This document shows, one piece after another, positions 16,944 through 26,154 of a stretch of 64,000 nucleotides of DNA. Both the position numbers and the translations under genes were made by a program. The stretch is from Methanoplanus sp. FWC-SCC4 (lineage in GTDB: Archaea; Halobacteriota; Methanomicrobia; Methanomicrobiales; Methanomicrobiaceae): the NCBI RefSeq assembly GCF_032878975.1, contig NZ_CP043875.1, positions 1-64,000 of the forward strand. The letters are read 5' to 3'. The stretch's first letter is position 1. Each line of letters begins with the position of its first letter. A model generated the notes under the pieces. The model saw only the letters and a program-made list of their open reading frames with translations, did not search any database and was not told where the DNA came from.

Positions 16944-17846
16944 TTATACCCCCGGCACTACCGGTCTGAACATTATCACCCTCCATTCCTGCCCGTATTT
17001 TGATACAGTATCCCAGTAGGCCTGCTTTTTTACCTGTGTCTGACCTGCCTGTGACGAATCATAAAACGTGTAGGTTCCGTAACCGCTCTTTTGTGAGGAT
17101 ATCTTTCTGCCCATATTCTGGAGGTTTGGGTATTTTTTAAACAAATCGTCAGTAAAAAGATTTTTTCCGACCTGATTCTTGTCACTGTCATAGAGGATGC
17201 AGCCGTCTGTCTGCATTACCGTGATGCTGACACCCTTCTCCTTTTCAAGAGGTGTGACTATCTCTGAGAGGAATTCGTCCGGGTTTGCCATTGCAAGAAC
17301 ACTTCCTGCATATTCTCCCCTGCCTGTCATCACAGGCTGGGCAAATTCAACTCCGGTGAATCCCTCCTGTGCAGTAAATGCATCGGTTAAGAGCGGCTTT
17401 TTTTCCGAGATTATCGTTTTTGCTGGCTCAAAGCCCCCTATGTCAAGGCCTACGGATGATTCATATTCTTCCGGGACAGCGTATTCAATAATCCCGTCTG
17501 CTGAAAGCATGGCGTAGGATACTGCCCACTTTGTTGAATTATATGTCTGATAAAGAATATTTTCAGTGTTTTCACCTGAAATATCCTCTGAAATTTCGCC
17601 GGCAGCGCTCATTGCCCTTTTATCTATATCATCAAGGACTGCCCGGACTTCGCTGCAGATTTGGGTGAGTTCACCCGGAATCCGGGTTTCCCCCTGACTT
17701 TTGTTATCATCTCCGGGGATCAGACAGGTTAGTATCACAAGCACTGTAAAAGTGATTATCAGAATCACAAACAGTGCGGGAAAGATCTTTTTTGTCGGGT
17801 GCTCCATTAAAAAATAATTGTCATGAGTGTTTTTTAGCTTATGCAA
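16944..17846 (-). CDS. membrane-anchored Cache (PDC) sensor-domain protein
   Basis: A 300-residue protein with one N-terminal membrane helix (residues about 22-46) followed by an extracellular region that looks like a double PDC/Cache ligand-binding domain (YAVPEEYESSVGLDIGG, then DGCILYDSDKNQVGKNLF). It has no kinase, HAMP or chemotaxis signalling domain after the sensor, so it is a stand-alone binding protein. The start may be the second Met (17807), nearer the membrane helix. The gene is convergent with larE, with only a 12-base gap. Confidence 0.7.
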   Translation of the reverse strand: MHKLKNTHDNYFLMEHPTKKIFPALFVILIITFTVLVILTCLIPGDDNKSQGETRIPGELTQICSEVRAVLDDIDKRAMSAAGEISEDISGENTENILYQTYNSTKWAVSYAMLSADGIIEYAVPEEYESSVGLDIGGFEPAKTIISEKKPLLTDAFTAQEGFTGVEFAQPVMTGRGEYAGSVLAMANPDEFLSEIVTPLEKEKGVSITVMQTDGCILYDSDKNQVGKNLFTDDLFKKYPNLQNMGRKISSQKSGYGTYTFYDSSQAGQTQVKKQAYWDTVSKYGQEWRVIMFRPVVPGV

Positions 17847-17985
17847 ATGTCCCGCGTGAAATTAAAATAATGATATATTATTGCGTGTCAAAAATAAATT
17901 AAATTTTGTTGCTTTTTTGGCAATCACTAAATATTTATCTTTTCATTCCAAAATAGGACAGACACCTTTATAAAAAACACACGTT

Positions 17986-20466
17986 ATGCACATCAAAATG
18001 GAATTGCCTCTATATATGCCTTATCAATCGATCATGTTTTTTAGTATGGGTAATAAAAAACTATTTACTATGTCTGGTCGACTTAGAGAACTTGGATTAA
18101 TGGTTTTAATATTGTTAATCATCATGCCGGCATCTGTTATGGGTGCAGATATAATTGTAGGCAATCAGCCTTCCGATGATTACAATGCACTGGATGTCGC
18201 TTTGCAGAATGCAAACTCCGGTGATGTAATCTATCTGAATACAACATCTGACAATGAGATCATAAACTCAACAATGACACCCGGAAATGTGACGCTCTTT
18301 GACAAGGATGTCAGAATAGATGTTTGTTATAGCACAACATCTGTCACGACACCGTGGATTAGAATGAACAATACAATAGCATTCTCTGATGCAAAGGTTA
18401 ATTTCAGCACCCATGTCGGCGGGCAGGTTCTGAATTTTTGGTATGATCCGGATTTTGCAGCCGGATTTAAGAATAATTCAATGGTGATGGTGCTTGGAAA
18501 TGTTGATTTCAACACAGATACCACAGTTGGGAATACCGGTTCTTTAAAGCTTAATTTAACAGGCTGGTCAGGAACTGCTTTGAATATCACCGGCTCAAAT
18601 AATAATTTTAATCTTCACACCCCCGGATATGAGGAGAAGGATGAGATACTTGGTACCAGCAGCATTGCCTTAAATATGTCTGGAAGCAACAACAATTTTA
18701 CAATCGGAAAAACTTTAACCATAAATTCTACCGGTATTGGTGTAAATCTGGTTGGAACAAATAATTTCCTGACTTTTAATTCAGATAAGATTACTGCCCC
18801 GTCAGGGAAAGTATATCTAGCCCCCGCGGCAACCGGAAACCTTGTAACTGATTATATGACTGGTCTGAGTGTTCCCGAATTTTCAATGTATAACGGAACA
18901 GCATACAGCAGCTCAAACAAAATCGGGTACTTTTACAACAGCACATGGTCTGTAAATGGCGGTAACATGAATCCGACAATAAATGTAAGAAATCTTCCTT
19001 ATTTCGGTAATGTTTCCGTAAAAGCTGTATTCGACAATGTCACAGGCAACAGCAATGATTTTGTTTTGAACACTTCAACTGTTGTTAATTCAGCGGGTAT
19101 TGCAAGTGGTATCCTGTTTAACGACACCGCTTCTGTTGTTTTTGCAAATATGAACAGTGAAGTTCCGGTGAAGTACACGCTTGGTGGAAATACTATCCAC
19201 ATAGACCTGGTAAGTACCGATTATGTAAATGAATATGATGTTGGTTCAGTCAATATAGTAAATTTCAACCCTTACAATTCAATTACAAACCTGAACATAA
19301 ACGGTTCATACTCATCAAACTGGACTGAATACACAGACTTTAGTGCTGTTCAGCCTTCAATTGTAGTCGATAACGGTTCGGTTGACCATAAACTCCTTGG
19401 AAACCTGACATTTGCTGAAAACATAAACCTGCTTGATACAACAACAATATCAGAGCTTGATAATCTTGGAACCGGTATTGTGGTTACAAACAGCTCCATA
19501 TATCTGAATTCAGCCCTGACAGCGTTTAACAAAAAAGCAGTTCTCACAATGTACCCTGCATTTGCATTTAGTGCTGTAAGTGATCTTGTTTTAAGCGTGA
19601 CACCGGACGGCGGTTCCAAAACAACACTCTGGGATGGAATTAGTTTTAATTCACAGGGTTATCTGACAAGTGATACTATTTCCGTAAACACAACTGCCAA
19701 TTCAACAACCATATGGACAAACCACTTCAGCAACTATGAATTTTCAAAGTACGTGGCTCCGGTAACACCAACACCGACTCCTGCACCAACAGCAGCCCCT
19801 GTTACATCCGGTGGTGGCGGAGGTAACCCCAACATTGGTTCAGGTGTTGCAGAAAAAATAGATGAGGGTGAAACCGCAGGATTCAGTGTTGACAGCACTG
19901 CAATATACGAAGTCACTGCAACTGTAAATGAATATGTTCCAAAGATGATGGTGACAGTTGAGAAGAGAGCTCTTCCGCGTGGAATTAACAAGCTTCCTCT
20001 TGATGTCTATGAACATGATCAGGTGACAGTATACTGGGCTGATGAAACCGACATCTCAAAGGGCACACTTGAGTTCAGGGTCTCAAAGGACTGGCTCAAA
20101 AAGAACGGATATTCATCCGGTGACATTGTAATGTTCAGATACAATGAGGAAGATTTGGTATGGGAAGGCCTCCCTACTGAATACATCGGTGAGAGTGGCA
20201 GCAGTTACCTCTACCGTGCAACAACACCAGGATTCTCATATTTCGCAATAGCAGCCGAAAAAGGCTCTACAATGGTATCTGATGAAAAATCAATAAAGAC
20301 CATCAGTGTTGTGGCAGAGGCCGAGGGTGCTGACCAGACTCCCACACCTGTCATGACAGAAGATGTGGCAAAGACACAGGCTGAAACAGCAAAGAGTCCT
20401 GTTGGACTCGCTCCCATTGCAGCACTGCTGTTTGCAGGACTCCTGATAGCAATCAGAAGAAAATAA
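17986..20466 (+). CDS. large surface protein with PGF-pre-PGF domain
   Basis: An 826-residue secreted protein. After a signal peptide (hydrophobic segment ending SVMGA, near residue 54) comes a long Asn/Thr/Ser-rich region with many N-x-S/T sites and beta-helix-like repeats (for example LNMSGSNNNFTIG). A Pro/Thr linker and Gly run (about 595-625) lead to a PGF-pre-PGF type domain, and the end is a hydrophobic helix with a basic tail (LLFAGLLIAIRRK), a surface-anchoring signal. It is probably a cell-envelope glycoprotein. The true start is likely 18046 (MGNKKL) since a TTTATAAA box lies at about 17969. Confidence 0.75.
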   Translation: MHIKMELPLYMPYQSIMFFSMGNKKLFTMSGRLRELGLMVLILLIIMPASVMGADIIVGNQPSDDYNALDVALQNANSGDVIYLNTTSDNEIINSTMTPGNVTLFDKDVRIDVCYSTTSVTTPWIRMNNTIAFSDAKVNFSTHVGGQVLNFWYDPDFAAGFKNNSMVMVLGNVDFNTDTTVGNTGSLKLNLTGWSGTALNITGSNNNFNLHTPGYEEKDEILGTSSIALNMSGSNNNFTIGKTLTINSTGIGVNLVGTNNFLTFNSDKITAPSGKVYLAPAATGNLVTDYMTGLSVPEFSMYNGTAYSSSNKIGYFYNSTWSVNGGNMNPTINVRNLPYFGNVSVKAVFDNVTGNSNDFVLNTSTVVNSAGIASGILFNDTASVVFANMNSEVPVKYTLGGNTIHIDLVSTDYVNEYDVGSVNIVNFNPYNSITNLNINGSYSSNWTEYTDFSAVQPSIVVDNGSVDHKLLGNLTFAENINLLDTTTISELDNLGTGIVVTNSSIYLNSALTAFNKKAVLTMYPAFAFSAVSDLVLSVTPDGGSKTTLWDGISFNSQGYLTSDTISVNTTANSTTIWTNHFSNYEFSKYVAPVTPTPTPAPTAAPVTSGGGGGNPNIGSGVAEKIDEGETAGFSVDSTAIYEVTATVNEYVPKMMVTVEKRALPRGINKLPLDVYEHDQVTVYWADETDISKGTLEFRVSKDWLKKNGYSSGDIVMFRYNEEDLVWEGLPTEYIGESGSSYLYRATTPGFSYFAIAAEKGSTMVSDEKSIKTISVVAEAEGADQTPTPVMTEDVAKTQAETAKSPVGLAPIAALLFAGLLIAIRRK

Positions 20467-20634
20467 AAAAGTTGCGGTACAGCAACCACCAAATATCTTT
20501 TTTGATATGTTTTTTAGTAATTTATTGCATTCATACTGATTTCCTGTAAAAAGAAAAGCAAAAGCTCTCTTTTCCTGACTGCAAGGGTTTATTATTCATA
20601 TTTACCATATAATCTAAAAAAAGGGAGTGATAAT

Positions 20635-21705
20635 ATGGCTTTTAATAAAAAATCTGCCCTGTGTTTTGCATTCTGTTTATTGTCCCTCGTGCTTTTTGCA
20701 GTACCTGCATCAGCGGCGATAAACAACATACACAAGGGGGACACTGTATTTGTCGGAGAAGAAAACCTGATCCTTGATGATGATGTGTTTTACAGTTCAG
20801 GTGGTGTTTTGGACACACAGCTTGCATACTACAAGAACACTCCGGCAACATCTGCACCTGATTATGTAATGACTCCTTCTAAGGAGAGTTTTTTCCTCTC
20901 ATCATCGGAGTTTAAGGACAGAACCGGAGGATGGTATTCATATCCGAACGGATCATCCGCAGGTCACATTGCATTCTACGTTCAGTACCCCTACCTTCAG
21001 TTAAAACTCTGGGCATACCGTACCGGTGGAAACAGCTTTGACATAACAGAGGGAAAAATCGTTTCCGGTGAAGCACTTGACTTCAGGATTGATTCAAATC
21101 TTTATCCGCTCTTCTCACGGACAGGTGTTCTGCCGTCAGATGATGGTGTTGACATATATGTAGAGACGGAGGACGGTGCAACATACACAGCCCTTTACGA
21201 CTGCTCCGGAAACAGTGTTTCGATAACAGACATCCACGTTGCAAACAGCGCCTTCTTTGTCCCTGACGGAAGCGTCACATGTGTCTGGGACACCGGAAAT
21301 TCCGCATATAAGACCGGAAGCTACACAATATGGGCTGAATGCAATGTAAACGGTATGAAGGACAATCTTGGCTCAATATCGGGTGTAACGGTAACTGATC
21401 CGATAGGAACAGTTCAGAAGACTGAAGAGGTAACGGTCGGGTTCACACCTGCTCCGGAAGATACACCGGCACCGACTGCCTCTCCCGAAGTCACAACAAC
21501 CCCTCAAAAGACAAAAACACCGACAATTCCGCCGGTAACGGATACACCTGCCCCTGTTAAGACGACAATGCCGGAAACAGTAAAGCCAACAGCAGAAAAG
21601 CCGCAGACTGAAAAACTGCCTCAGACTCCTGTATCTGGAGTTGTAATAATCTCAGCAGTTATCGGTTCATTTATGCTGGCGGTCCTGATCCGCAGAAACG
21701 AGTGA
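20635..21705 (+). CDS. DUF3821 domain S-layer-type surface glycoprotein
   Basis: This 356-residue protein has a signal peptide, a DUF3821 domain starting INNIHKGDTVFVGEENL (typical of Methanomicrobiales surface glycoproteins), a second beta-rich region, a long Thr/Pro linker (residues about 265-325) and a C-terminal membrane helix with an RR tail. Related proteins are S-layer or envelope components; the linker is probably O-glycosylated. A GGGAGTGAT ribosome-binding site precedes the ATG. It is adjacent to the other large surface gene, but 169 bases and a possible terminator separate them. Confidence 0.78.
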   Translation: MAFNKKSALCFAFCLLSLVLFAVPASAAINNIHKGDTVFVGEENLILDDDVFYSSGGVLDTQLAYYKNTPATSAPDYVMTPSKESFFLSSSEFKDRTGGWYSYPNGSSAGHIAFYVQYPYLQLKLWAYRTGGNSFDITEGKIVSGEALDFRIDSNLYPLFSRTGVLPSDDGVDIYVETEDGATYTALYDCSGNSVSITDIHVANSAFFVPDGSVTCVWDTGNSAYKTGSYTIWAECNVNGMKDNLGSISGVTVTDPIGTVQKTEEVTVGFTPAPEDTPAPTASPEVTTTPQKTKTPTIPPVTDTPAPVKTTMPETVKPTAEKPQTEKLPQTPVSGVVIISAVIGSFMLAVLIRRNE

Positions 21706-21724
21706 AATCTAAAAAAATTAAAAT

Positions 21725-22381
21725 TTAATATCTTCTTTTTAAGACAGCCATCGCACAGATTCCTGCTGCAAGAATTGTGAATACAGAAAGTGGGGAGTCC
21801 TGTTTGCCTGTCTCTTTTTTGATCTGGTTTTCAGCATATTTTTTGTTTGCCCATGCACGGCTGTCCTTCGGGCTTATCTCTATTGCCTTTTCTGATGCCT
21901 CAAGCTCTTCTTCATATCTTCCGAGTTCCCCTAAAGCCGTTCCCTTATTCAGCCATGCCTCAAGGTATTCAGGATTTATCTCAATTGCTTTTTCGGATGC
22001 AGAAAGACTCTCCTCATATCTTTCAAGTGCGATGAGTGCTGTTCCCATATTCACCCATCCGTCTGCCTGATCAGGTCTTATTGAGGTTGCCTTTTCCGCC
22101 GCTTTAAGTGCTCCCTCATAATCGCCGGTGGCGATCATGATACCTGACTTTGTTGTGAGTGCAAGCGTGAAGTTTTCATCAGCGGCGATGGCCTGATCAA
22201 TTAAAAGAAGTGCCTCGTCAAATCTCCCCTCGTTTGCAAGGTCTGTTGCCTGGTTGTAAAGTGCTATTTTGTTTGTCCCTTCATTTGTCATCGTCATGTT
22301 CTCTTCCGCCAAAACTGGTGTTGCAAAGAGTGCTGACAATGTAAAAATCAGGAAGAGGGTCGTTATCATAAAATTTTTCAT
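21725..22381 (-). CDS. secreted TPR-repeat protein with C-terminal anchor
   Basis: A 218-residue protein with a signal peptide (cleaved near VLAEE), about four tetratricopeptide repeats (for example ALERYEESLSASEKAIEINP), and a hydrophobic C-terminus with a KRRY tail. It is probably displayed on the outer surface, where TPRs would mediate protein contacts. It points toward the DUF3821 gene and is convergent with it. Similar surface TPR proteins are frequent in these archaea, and no specific partner is evident. Confidence 0.72.
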   Translation of the reverse strand: MKNFMITTLFLIFTLSALFATPVLAEENMTMTNEGTNKIALYNQATDLANEGRFDEALLLIDQAIAADENFTLALTTKSGIMIATGDYEGALKAAEKATSIRPDQADGWVNMGTALIALERYEESLSASEKAIEINPEYLEAWLNKGTALGELGRYEEELEASEKAIEISPKDSRAWANKKYAENQIKKETGKQDSPLSVFTILAAGICAMAVLKRRY

Positions 22382-22506
22382 AAATATCTCCTGTGATTTT
22401 TTTGATATTGTAATTTTTTTCGGTATTATTCTGTATGTGATTTTAATCAGAAAAAAGATATTGTGGTTTTTCGGTTTGGTTTTATAGTCTGCTGATTGCT
22501 GACAGC

Positions 22507-23406
22507 TTATTTTTTAGGTTTTATGTCGATGCCGTACTTTTCGGCATTTCTGTCTGCTATTGCCTGAATCTTGGCGATCTCTGCCTCGTTTGGCTGGGGT
22601 TTGAAGAGGTGGCGGAATCTCTTCTGGGATTTTAAGTAGTCCTCTACAGGGACACGCTTTACCTTTCTTGATTTGACGATTTCGCCGTCCACCATCTCAA
22701 AGTTTGCCCACAGACCGCAGTCGAGAGCCATCTTTCCAATCTCCATGGTTTTTGCGCCGTCAAATCCCCATCCGGTGCAGCACGGTGTGTGAACCTGGAT
22801 GTAGCACGGACCCTCTGTGTTTATTGCACGGGTAACCTTGTCCATTAAGTCCTTTGGGGTTGCAATCGATGTGGTTGCAACGTAAGGTGATCCGTGTGCC
22901 GCAAGAATTGCCGGGAGATCTTTTTTGGGTCTCTGGTTTCCTGTCGAATACTTTCCGGCAGGGCTTGTTGTTGTGCTTGCATCGTACGGTGTTGCACCTG
23001 AACGCTGGATACCTGTGTTCATGTATGCCTCATTGTCGTAGCAGATGTATGTTATATCATGGCCTCTTTCAAAAGCACCGCTGATACAGAGAATGCCTAT
23101 ATCGAATGTTGCACCGTCTCCTGCGATAACAACAACCTTTTCGTCCCTGCCCTGTCTTTTGATGGATGCCTCGACACCTGATGCAACTGCTGCTGCATTC
23201 TGGAAGAGTGAGTGTATCCACGGTGTCTTCCATGCAGTCTCGGGGTATGGTGTTGAGAAAACTTCCATACATCCGGTTGATGCGACAATAATTGTGTTCT
23301 CGCCGGTTGCACGGGTGATCAGGCGTGCTGCAAGTGCAGGACCGCATCCTCCACATGCACGGTGTCCGGGTTCGAAAAATTCGCATGTTTTTTCATCGCA
23401 TGACAT
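22507..23406 (-). CDS. porB: pyruvate:ferredoxin oxidoreductase (pyruvate synthase), beta subunit
   Basis: PorB binds thiamine diphosphate and a 4Fe-4S cluster in pyruvate synthase, which makes pyruvate from acetyl-CoA and CO2 with reduced ferredoxin. Cys motif ACGGCGPALAARL and the GDGATFDIG...NEAYMNTG thiamine-diphosphate motif are visible. The open frame begins at 23559, but the ATG at 23406 follows GAGGAGGTG and fits the family start (299 residues). It is the last of four genes in the order C-D-A-B. Confidence 0.93.
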   Translation of the reverse strand: MSCDEKTCEFFEPGHRACGGCGPALAARLITRATGENTIIVASTGCMEVFSTPYPETAWKTPWIHSLFQNAAAVASGVEASIKRQGRDEKVVVIAGDGATFDIGILCISGAFERGHDITYICYDNEAYMNTGIQRSGATPYDASTTTSPAGKYSTGNQRPKKDLPAILAAHGSPYVATTSIATPKDLMDKVTRAINTEGPCYIQVHTPCCTGWGFDGAKTMEIGKMALDCGLWANFEMVDGEIVKSRKVKRVPVEDYLKSQKRFRHLFKPQPNEAEIAKIQAIADRNAEKYGIDIKPKK

Positions 23407-23407
23407 A

Positions 23408-24568
23408 TCAGAGCACCTCCTCACGAAGTCCAAAGAAGCAGTCGTTTCTGCCTTCTCTGGCCCAGTCAACAAGCTGTTTAATATCTTTTTTGCGGATGTC
23501 ACGACCTCCGAGACCGCCGACATAGGAGTATACCGGAATTCCGGATTTGTAGACCGCATCCTTTACTTCAAGGCCGACTGCACCGAGCATTCTTGAACCG
23601 ATGTTTATGTTCTTTTCAAGAACTGCAACCTGTGAAACGCCTTTTAGGGCCTCTTTGATCTCTTCTGCCGGGAATGGTCTGAACGAACGGATCTTCAAAA
23701 GTCCGACCTTCTCTCCTGCATCCCTCATTTCGTCTATTGCGTCTTTTATTGTTCCGCATATGGAACCGAGTGCAACAATTGCAGTGTCTGCATCCTCAAG
23801 TCTGTAACCTTCAACAAGACCTGAATAGTCGCGACCGAACATCTCGCCGAACTCTTTTCCGGTTTCCCTTATTGCGTCCTTTGCCCTTGTCATTGCGGCG
23901 TTGATCTCATAGCGGAATTCCTGGTAATAATCCGGTGTAGCATACATACCAAACGACATCGGCTTTTTTGCATCGAGACGCTGGTACGGGTTGAATGCCG
24001 GAAGGTACGCATCTATCTCTTCCTGTGTCGGAATGTCGACAGGTTCGAATGTGTGCGAGAGAATGAATCCGTCAAAACATACAAATGCCGGGAGAAGAAT
24101 GTCATGTCTTTCGGCAACCTTGTATGCAAGGAAGTGAAGATCTGTCGCTTCCTGAGCATCCTCTGCGTAGAACTGCATCCATCCGGAGTCACGAAGGAAT
24201 AATGAATCCTGCTGATCATTCCAGATATTCAAAGGTGCTCCGAGTGCACGGTTTGCGATTGTCATAATGATTGGCTGACGCATACCTGCCGCATTGAATA
24301 CGACCTCGGCCATGAATGCAAGACCCTGTGAGGTTGTTGCGGAGTAAACCCTTGATCCTGCGGCTGATGCACCTATGCAGGATGAGAGTGCGGAAAACTC
24401 ACTTTCCACACAGATGTACTCGCCATCGAGGTCGCCGTCTGCAACCATTTCAGCAAGGCGTTCTACAATGTGTGTCTGTGGTGTTATCGGATAGGCTGAT
24501 ACCACTTCAGGTCTGCAAAGCCTTACCGCCTCTGCGACTGCGTGTGATCCTTCCATTATCTGAAGCAT
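23408..24568 (-). CDS. porA: pyruvate:ferredoxin oxidoreductase, alpha subunit
   Basis: PorA carries the pyrimidine-binding half of the thiamine site. Visible signatures are VSAYPITPQTHIVERLAE at the N-terminus and YSATTSQGLAFMAEV, which match the family, and the 386-residue length is normal. The start codon lies immediately after the porD stop, and the stop lies just before porB, so the four genes are tightly coupled. Substrate is assigned as pyruvate from the gene order and overall wording. Confidence 0.93.
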   Translation of the reverse strand: MLQIMEGSHAVAEAVRLCRPEVVSAYPITPQTHIVERLAEMVADGDLDGEYICVESEFSALSSCIGASAAGSRVYSATTSQGLAFMAEVVFNAAGMRQPIIMTIANRALGAPLNIWNDQQDSLFLRDSGWMQFYAEDAQEATDLHFLAYKVAERHDILLPAFVCFDGFILSHTFEPVDIPTQEEIDAYLPAFNPYQRLDAKKPMSFGMYATPDYYQEFRYEINAAMTRAKDAIRETGKEFGEMFGRDYSGLVEGYRLEDADTAIVALGSICGTIKDAIDEMRDAGEKVGLLKIRSFRPFPAEEIKEALKGVSQVAVLEKNINIGSRMLGAVGLEVKDAVYKSGIPVYSYVGGLGGRDIRKKDIKQLVDWAREGRNDCFFGLREEVL

Positions 24569-24829
24569 TTATTTCTCCTCCTGTTTCATTTCAATAGCAT
24601 CCTTTGGGCATTCGTTTGCGCAAAGTCCGCATCCCTTGCAGAAATCATAATCAACTTTCGGATATCCTTCCTCATCCTCTTCGATGCAGACTTCCGGGCA
24701 GATCATGATGCATGTTCCGCACTTGTTGCATTTCTCAAGATCAAACTCAGGTTTGAAGACACGCCATGAACCTGTTTTATTGTCGCGTGCCTTTCCCGGT
24801 GCTGCTGCACATCCTACATTGAGAGCCAT
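24569..24829 (-). CDS. porD: pyruvate:ferredoxin oxidoreductase, delta (ferredoxin) subunit
   Basis: An 86-residue two-cluster ferredoxin: the cysteine motifs CNKCGTCIMICP and CKGCGLCANECP each bind a 4Fe-4S cluster. It passes electrons between external ferredoxin and the catalytic subunits. The gene lies between porC and porA with gaps of two and zero bases. Confidence 0.92.
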   Translation of the reverse strand: MALNVGCAAAPGKARDNKTGSWRVFKPEFDLEKCNKCGTCIMICPEVCIEEDEEGYPKVDYDFCKGCGLCANECPKDAIEMKQEEK

Positions 24830-24831
24830 GT

Positions 24832-25389
24832 TTATGCTGACCCTCCTTTGACAATTTCATATGCCTTTTTGGCAGCGGCGATATTCTTTTCGGCAAGAGG
24901 GAGCGGGAATCTCTCTTTTAATGCCTCTTCTATCGCAGCCATTTCTATTTCGCCTGTTGCGGCTGCAAAGGCACCCATGAGGGTTGTATTCTCAATCGGC
25001 AGTCCAAGCACTTCGAGAGCGATTGAGGTTGCGTCTATTTTTATAATTTTTACGCCCTCGGGAAGACCTGCCTCAAGATCTTTTTCCGTATTTATTATTG
25101 CAATTCCGCCTTCTTTGAGACCGCTGAATACATCCACGTCCTTTATCAGTGTGCTGTCCTGGACAATGATGTAGTCCGGTTCATAAATCTGGCTTCTGAG
25201 TCTGATTTTTTTATCGTCAAAGCGTACAAACGCCTGTACAGGTGCTCCCCTTCTCTCTACGCCGAAAGCAGGAAACGCCTGTGAGTAGACCTTGCTCTTG
25301 AAAGCCGCCGTAGCAATCAGTTCGGCAGCAGTCACAGAGCCCTGACCGCCTCTTCCATGGATTCTAAGTTCTCTCAAAAAAATCCCCAA
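24832..25389 (-). CDS. porC: pyruvate:ferredoxin oxidoreductase, gamma subunit
   Basis: The 185-residue gamma subunit, with the typical start RELRIHGRGGQGSVTAAELIA and the AFGVERRGAPVQAF motif. It helps form the CoA-binding part of the complex. It is the promoter-proximal gene of porCDAB. Confidence 0.92.
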   Translation of the reverse strand: MGIFLRELRIHGRGGQGSVTAAELIATAAFKSKVYSQAFPAFGVERRGAPVQAFVRFDDKKIRLRSQIYEPDYIIVQDSTLIKDVDVFSGLKEGGIAIINTEKDLEAGLPEGVKIIKIDATSIALEVLGLPIENTTLMGAFAAATGEIEMAAIEEALKERFPLPLAEKNIAAAKKAYEIVKGGSA

Positions 25390-25797
25390 TTAATTTATCA
25401 TGATTAATTAATAAGAATTTTTGGTCTGGTCGTAATGTGACTTTTTTTCAAAAAAAGGGCATTATAATCAGATATTCACTTTATCCATATACATCTGGGA
25501 GATAATTCAAAAATGGAAAAATATACGGCTGTTAAAATTTAATTCAGGTGAACAAAATTTTGTATGAGTGCAAATCTTACAGAAATGTCCCTTATATTAA
25601 CTATATTGGTTCAATCAGGGAAACAGGCGGAGCTTTGGGTTTAGGTTTTGCCGGCCTGTGGATTTATGCCCGCAAAGGAAACGCCTTTGGTGCGGCACAT
25701 GTGTTAGAATTCCCCGTAGTGAACTGAAAATCTCAAATATTTCAATTTAAGGCAATAAATATTGAGTTTCCAATTTTGATCAGAATATATTTATTGA
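25390..25797. other. 408-base gap between porC and the dehydratase gene
   Basis: This divergent gap should hold the promoters of porCDAB and the dehydratase gene. The left part is A+T-rich and contains TTATCATGATTAATTAATAAG near 25396. The right part has a G+C-richer patch that could encode a 59-residue peptide (listed separately). No tRNA or hairpin of note is seen. Confidence 0.45.
25548..25727 (+). CDS. possible small ORF with a membrane-like segment
   Basis: A frame starting with GTG could encode 59 residues with a good-looking segment (GGALGLGFAGLWIYARKGN), hydrophobic then basic, as in a membrane helix with a cytoplasmic tail. Base composition is richer in G and C than the surrounding gap. 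The ribosome-binding site is weak, so this may be a real small protein or the tail of a decayed gene. Confidence 0.22.
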   Translation: MNKILYECKSYRNVPYINYIGSIRETGGALGLGFAGLWIYARKGNAFGAAHVLEFPVVN

Positions 25798-26154
25798 ATG
25801 ATGCATATGAATGCTCTGATGGACATGCATAATGAGAGATGTGATCCCGATGTGGGGAGGACTGCACCTCTGACAAGGAAGGAGGTTCTTTCTCTTGTTC
25901 CGAAAGTTACCGGGTGGGAAATTCGGGAGAGTAAACTCCGGAGACTTTACAGAGGCGAAAATTTTGAAGACTGCGTTATATTTCTGGATGATCTGACCGA
26001 TTTGTGCAATACCCAGTGCCATTATCCTGACATCAGCATTTCAAAGGGGAGGCTGATTGAGGTTTCATGGTATACATATGCAAGCGGCGGACTGACAAGA
26101 AATGACTTTATAATGGCATCAAAAATGAACAGCAGTGAAAAATTTAATATTTAG
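25798..26154 (+). CDS. pterin-4a-carbinolamine dehydratase-like protein
   Basis: This 118-residue protein has the fold signature of the PCD/DCoH family: GWEIRESKLRRLY for the first strand and FLDDLTDLCNTQCHYPDISI carrying the conserved His-x-Pro-Asp motif. In the classical enzyme the motif is H-H-P; here the first position is Cys (C-H-Y-P-D), so activity is uncertain. In methanogens, which use methanopterin rather than biopterin, the physiological substrate of such proteins is not known. Several Met codons lie near the start; ATG 25798 or 25807 are both possible. It ends overlapping the convergent thioredoxin gene by four bases. Confidence 0.75.
   Translation: MMHMNALMDMHNERCDPDVGRTAPLTRKEVLSLVPKVTGWEIRESKLRRLYRGENFEDCVIFLDDLTDLCNTQCHYPDISISKGRLIEVSWYTYASGGLTRNDFIMASKMNSSEKFNI

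Noticed and set aside
23045-23596. 183-codon plus-strand frame opposite porB/porA
   Set aside because: Antisense shadow across the junction of two well-conserved genes, with no domain or ribosome site.
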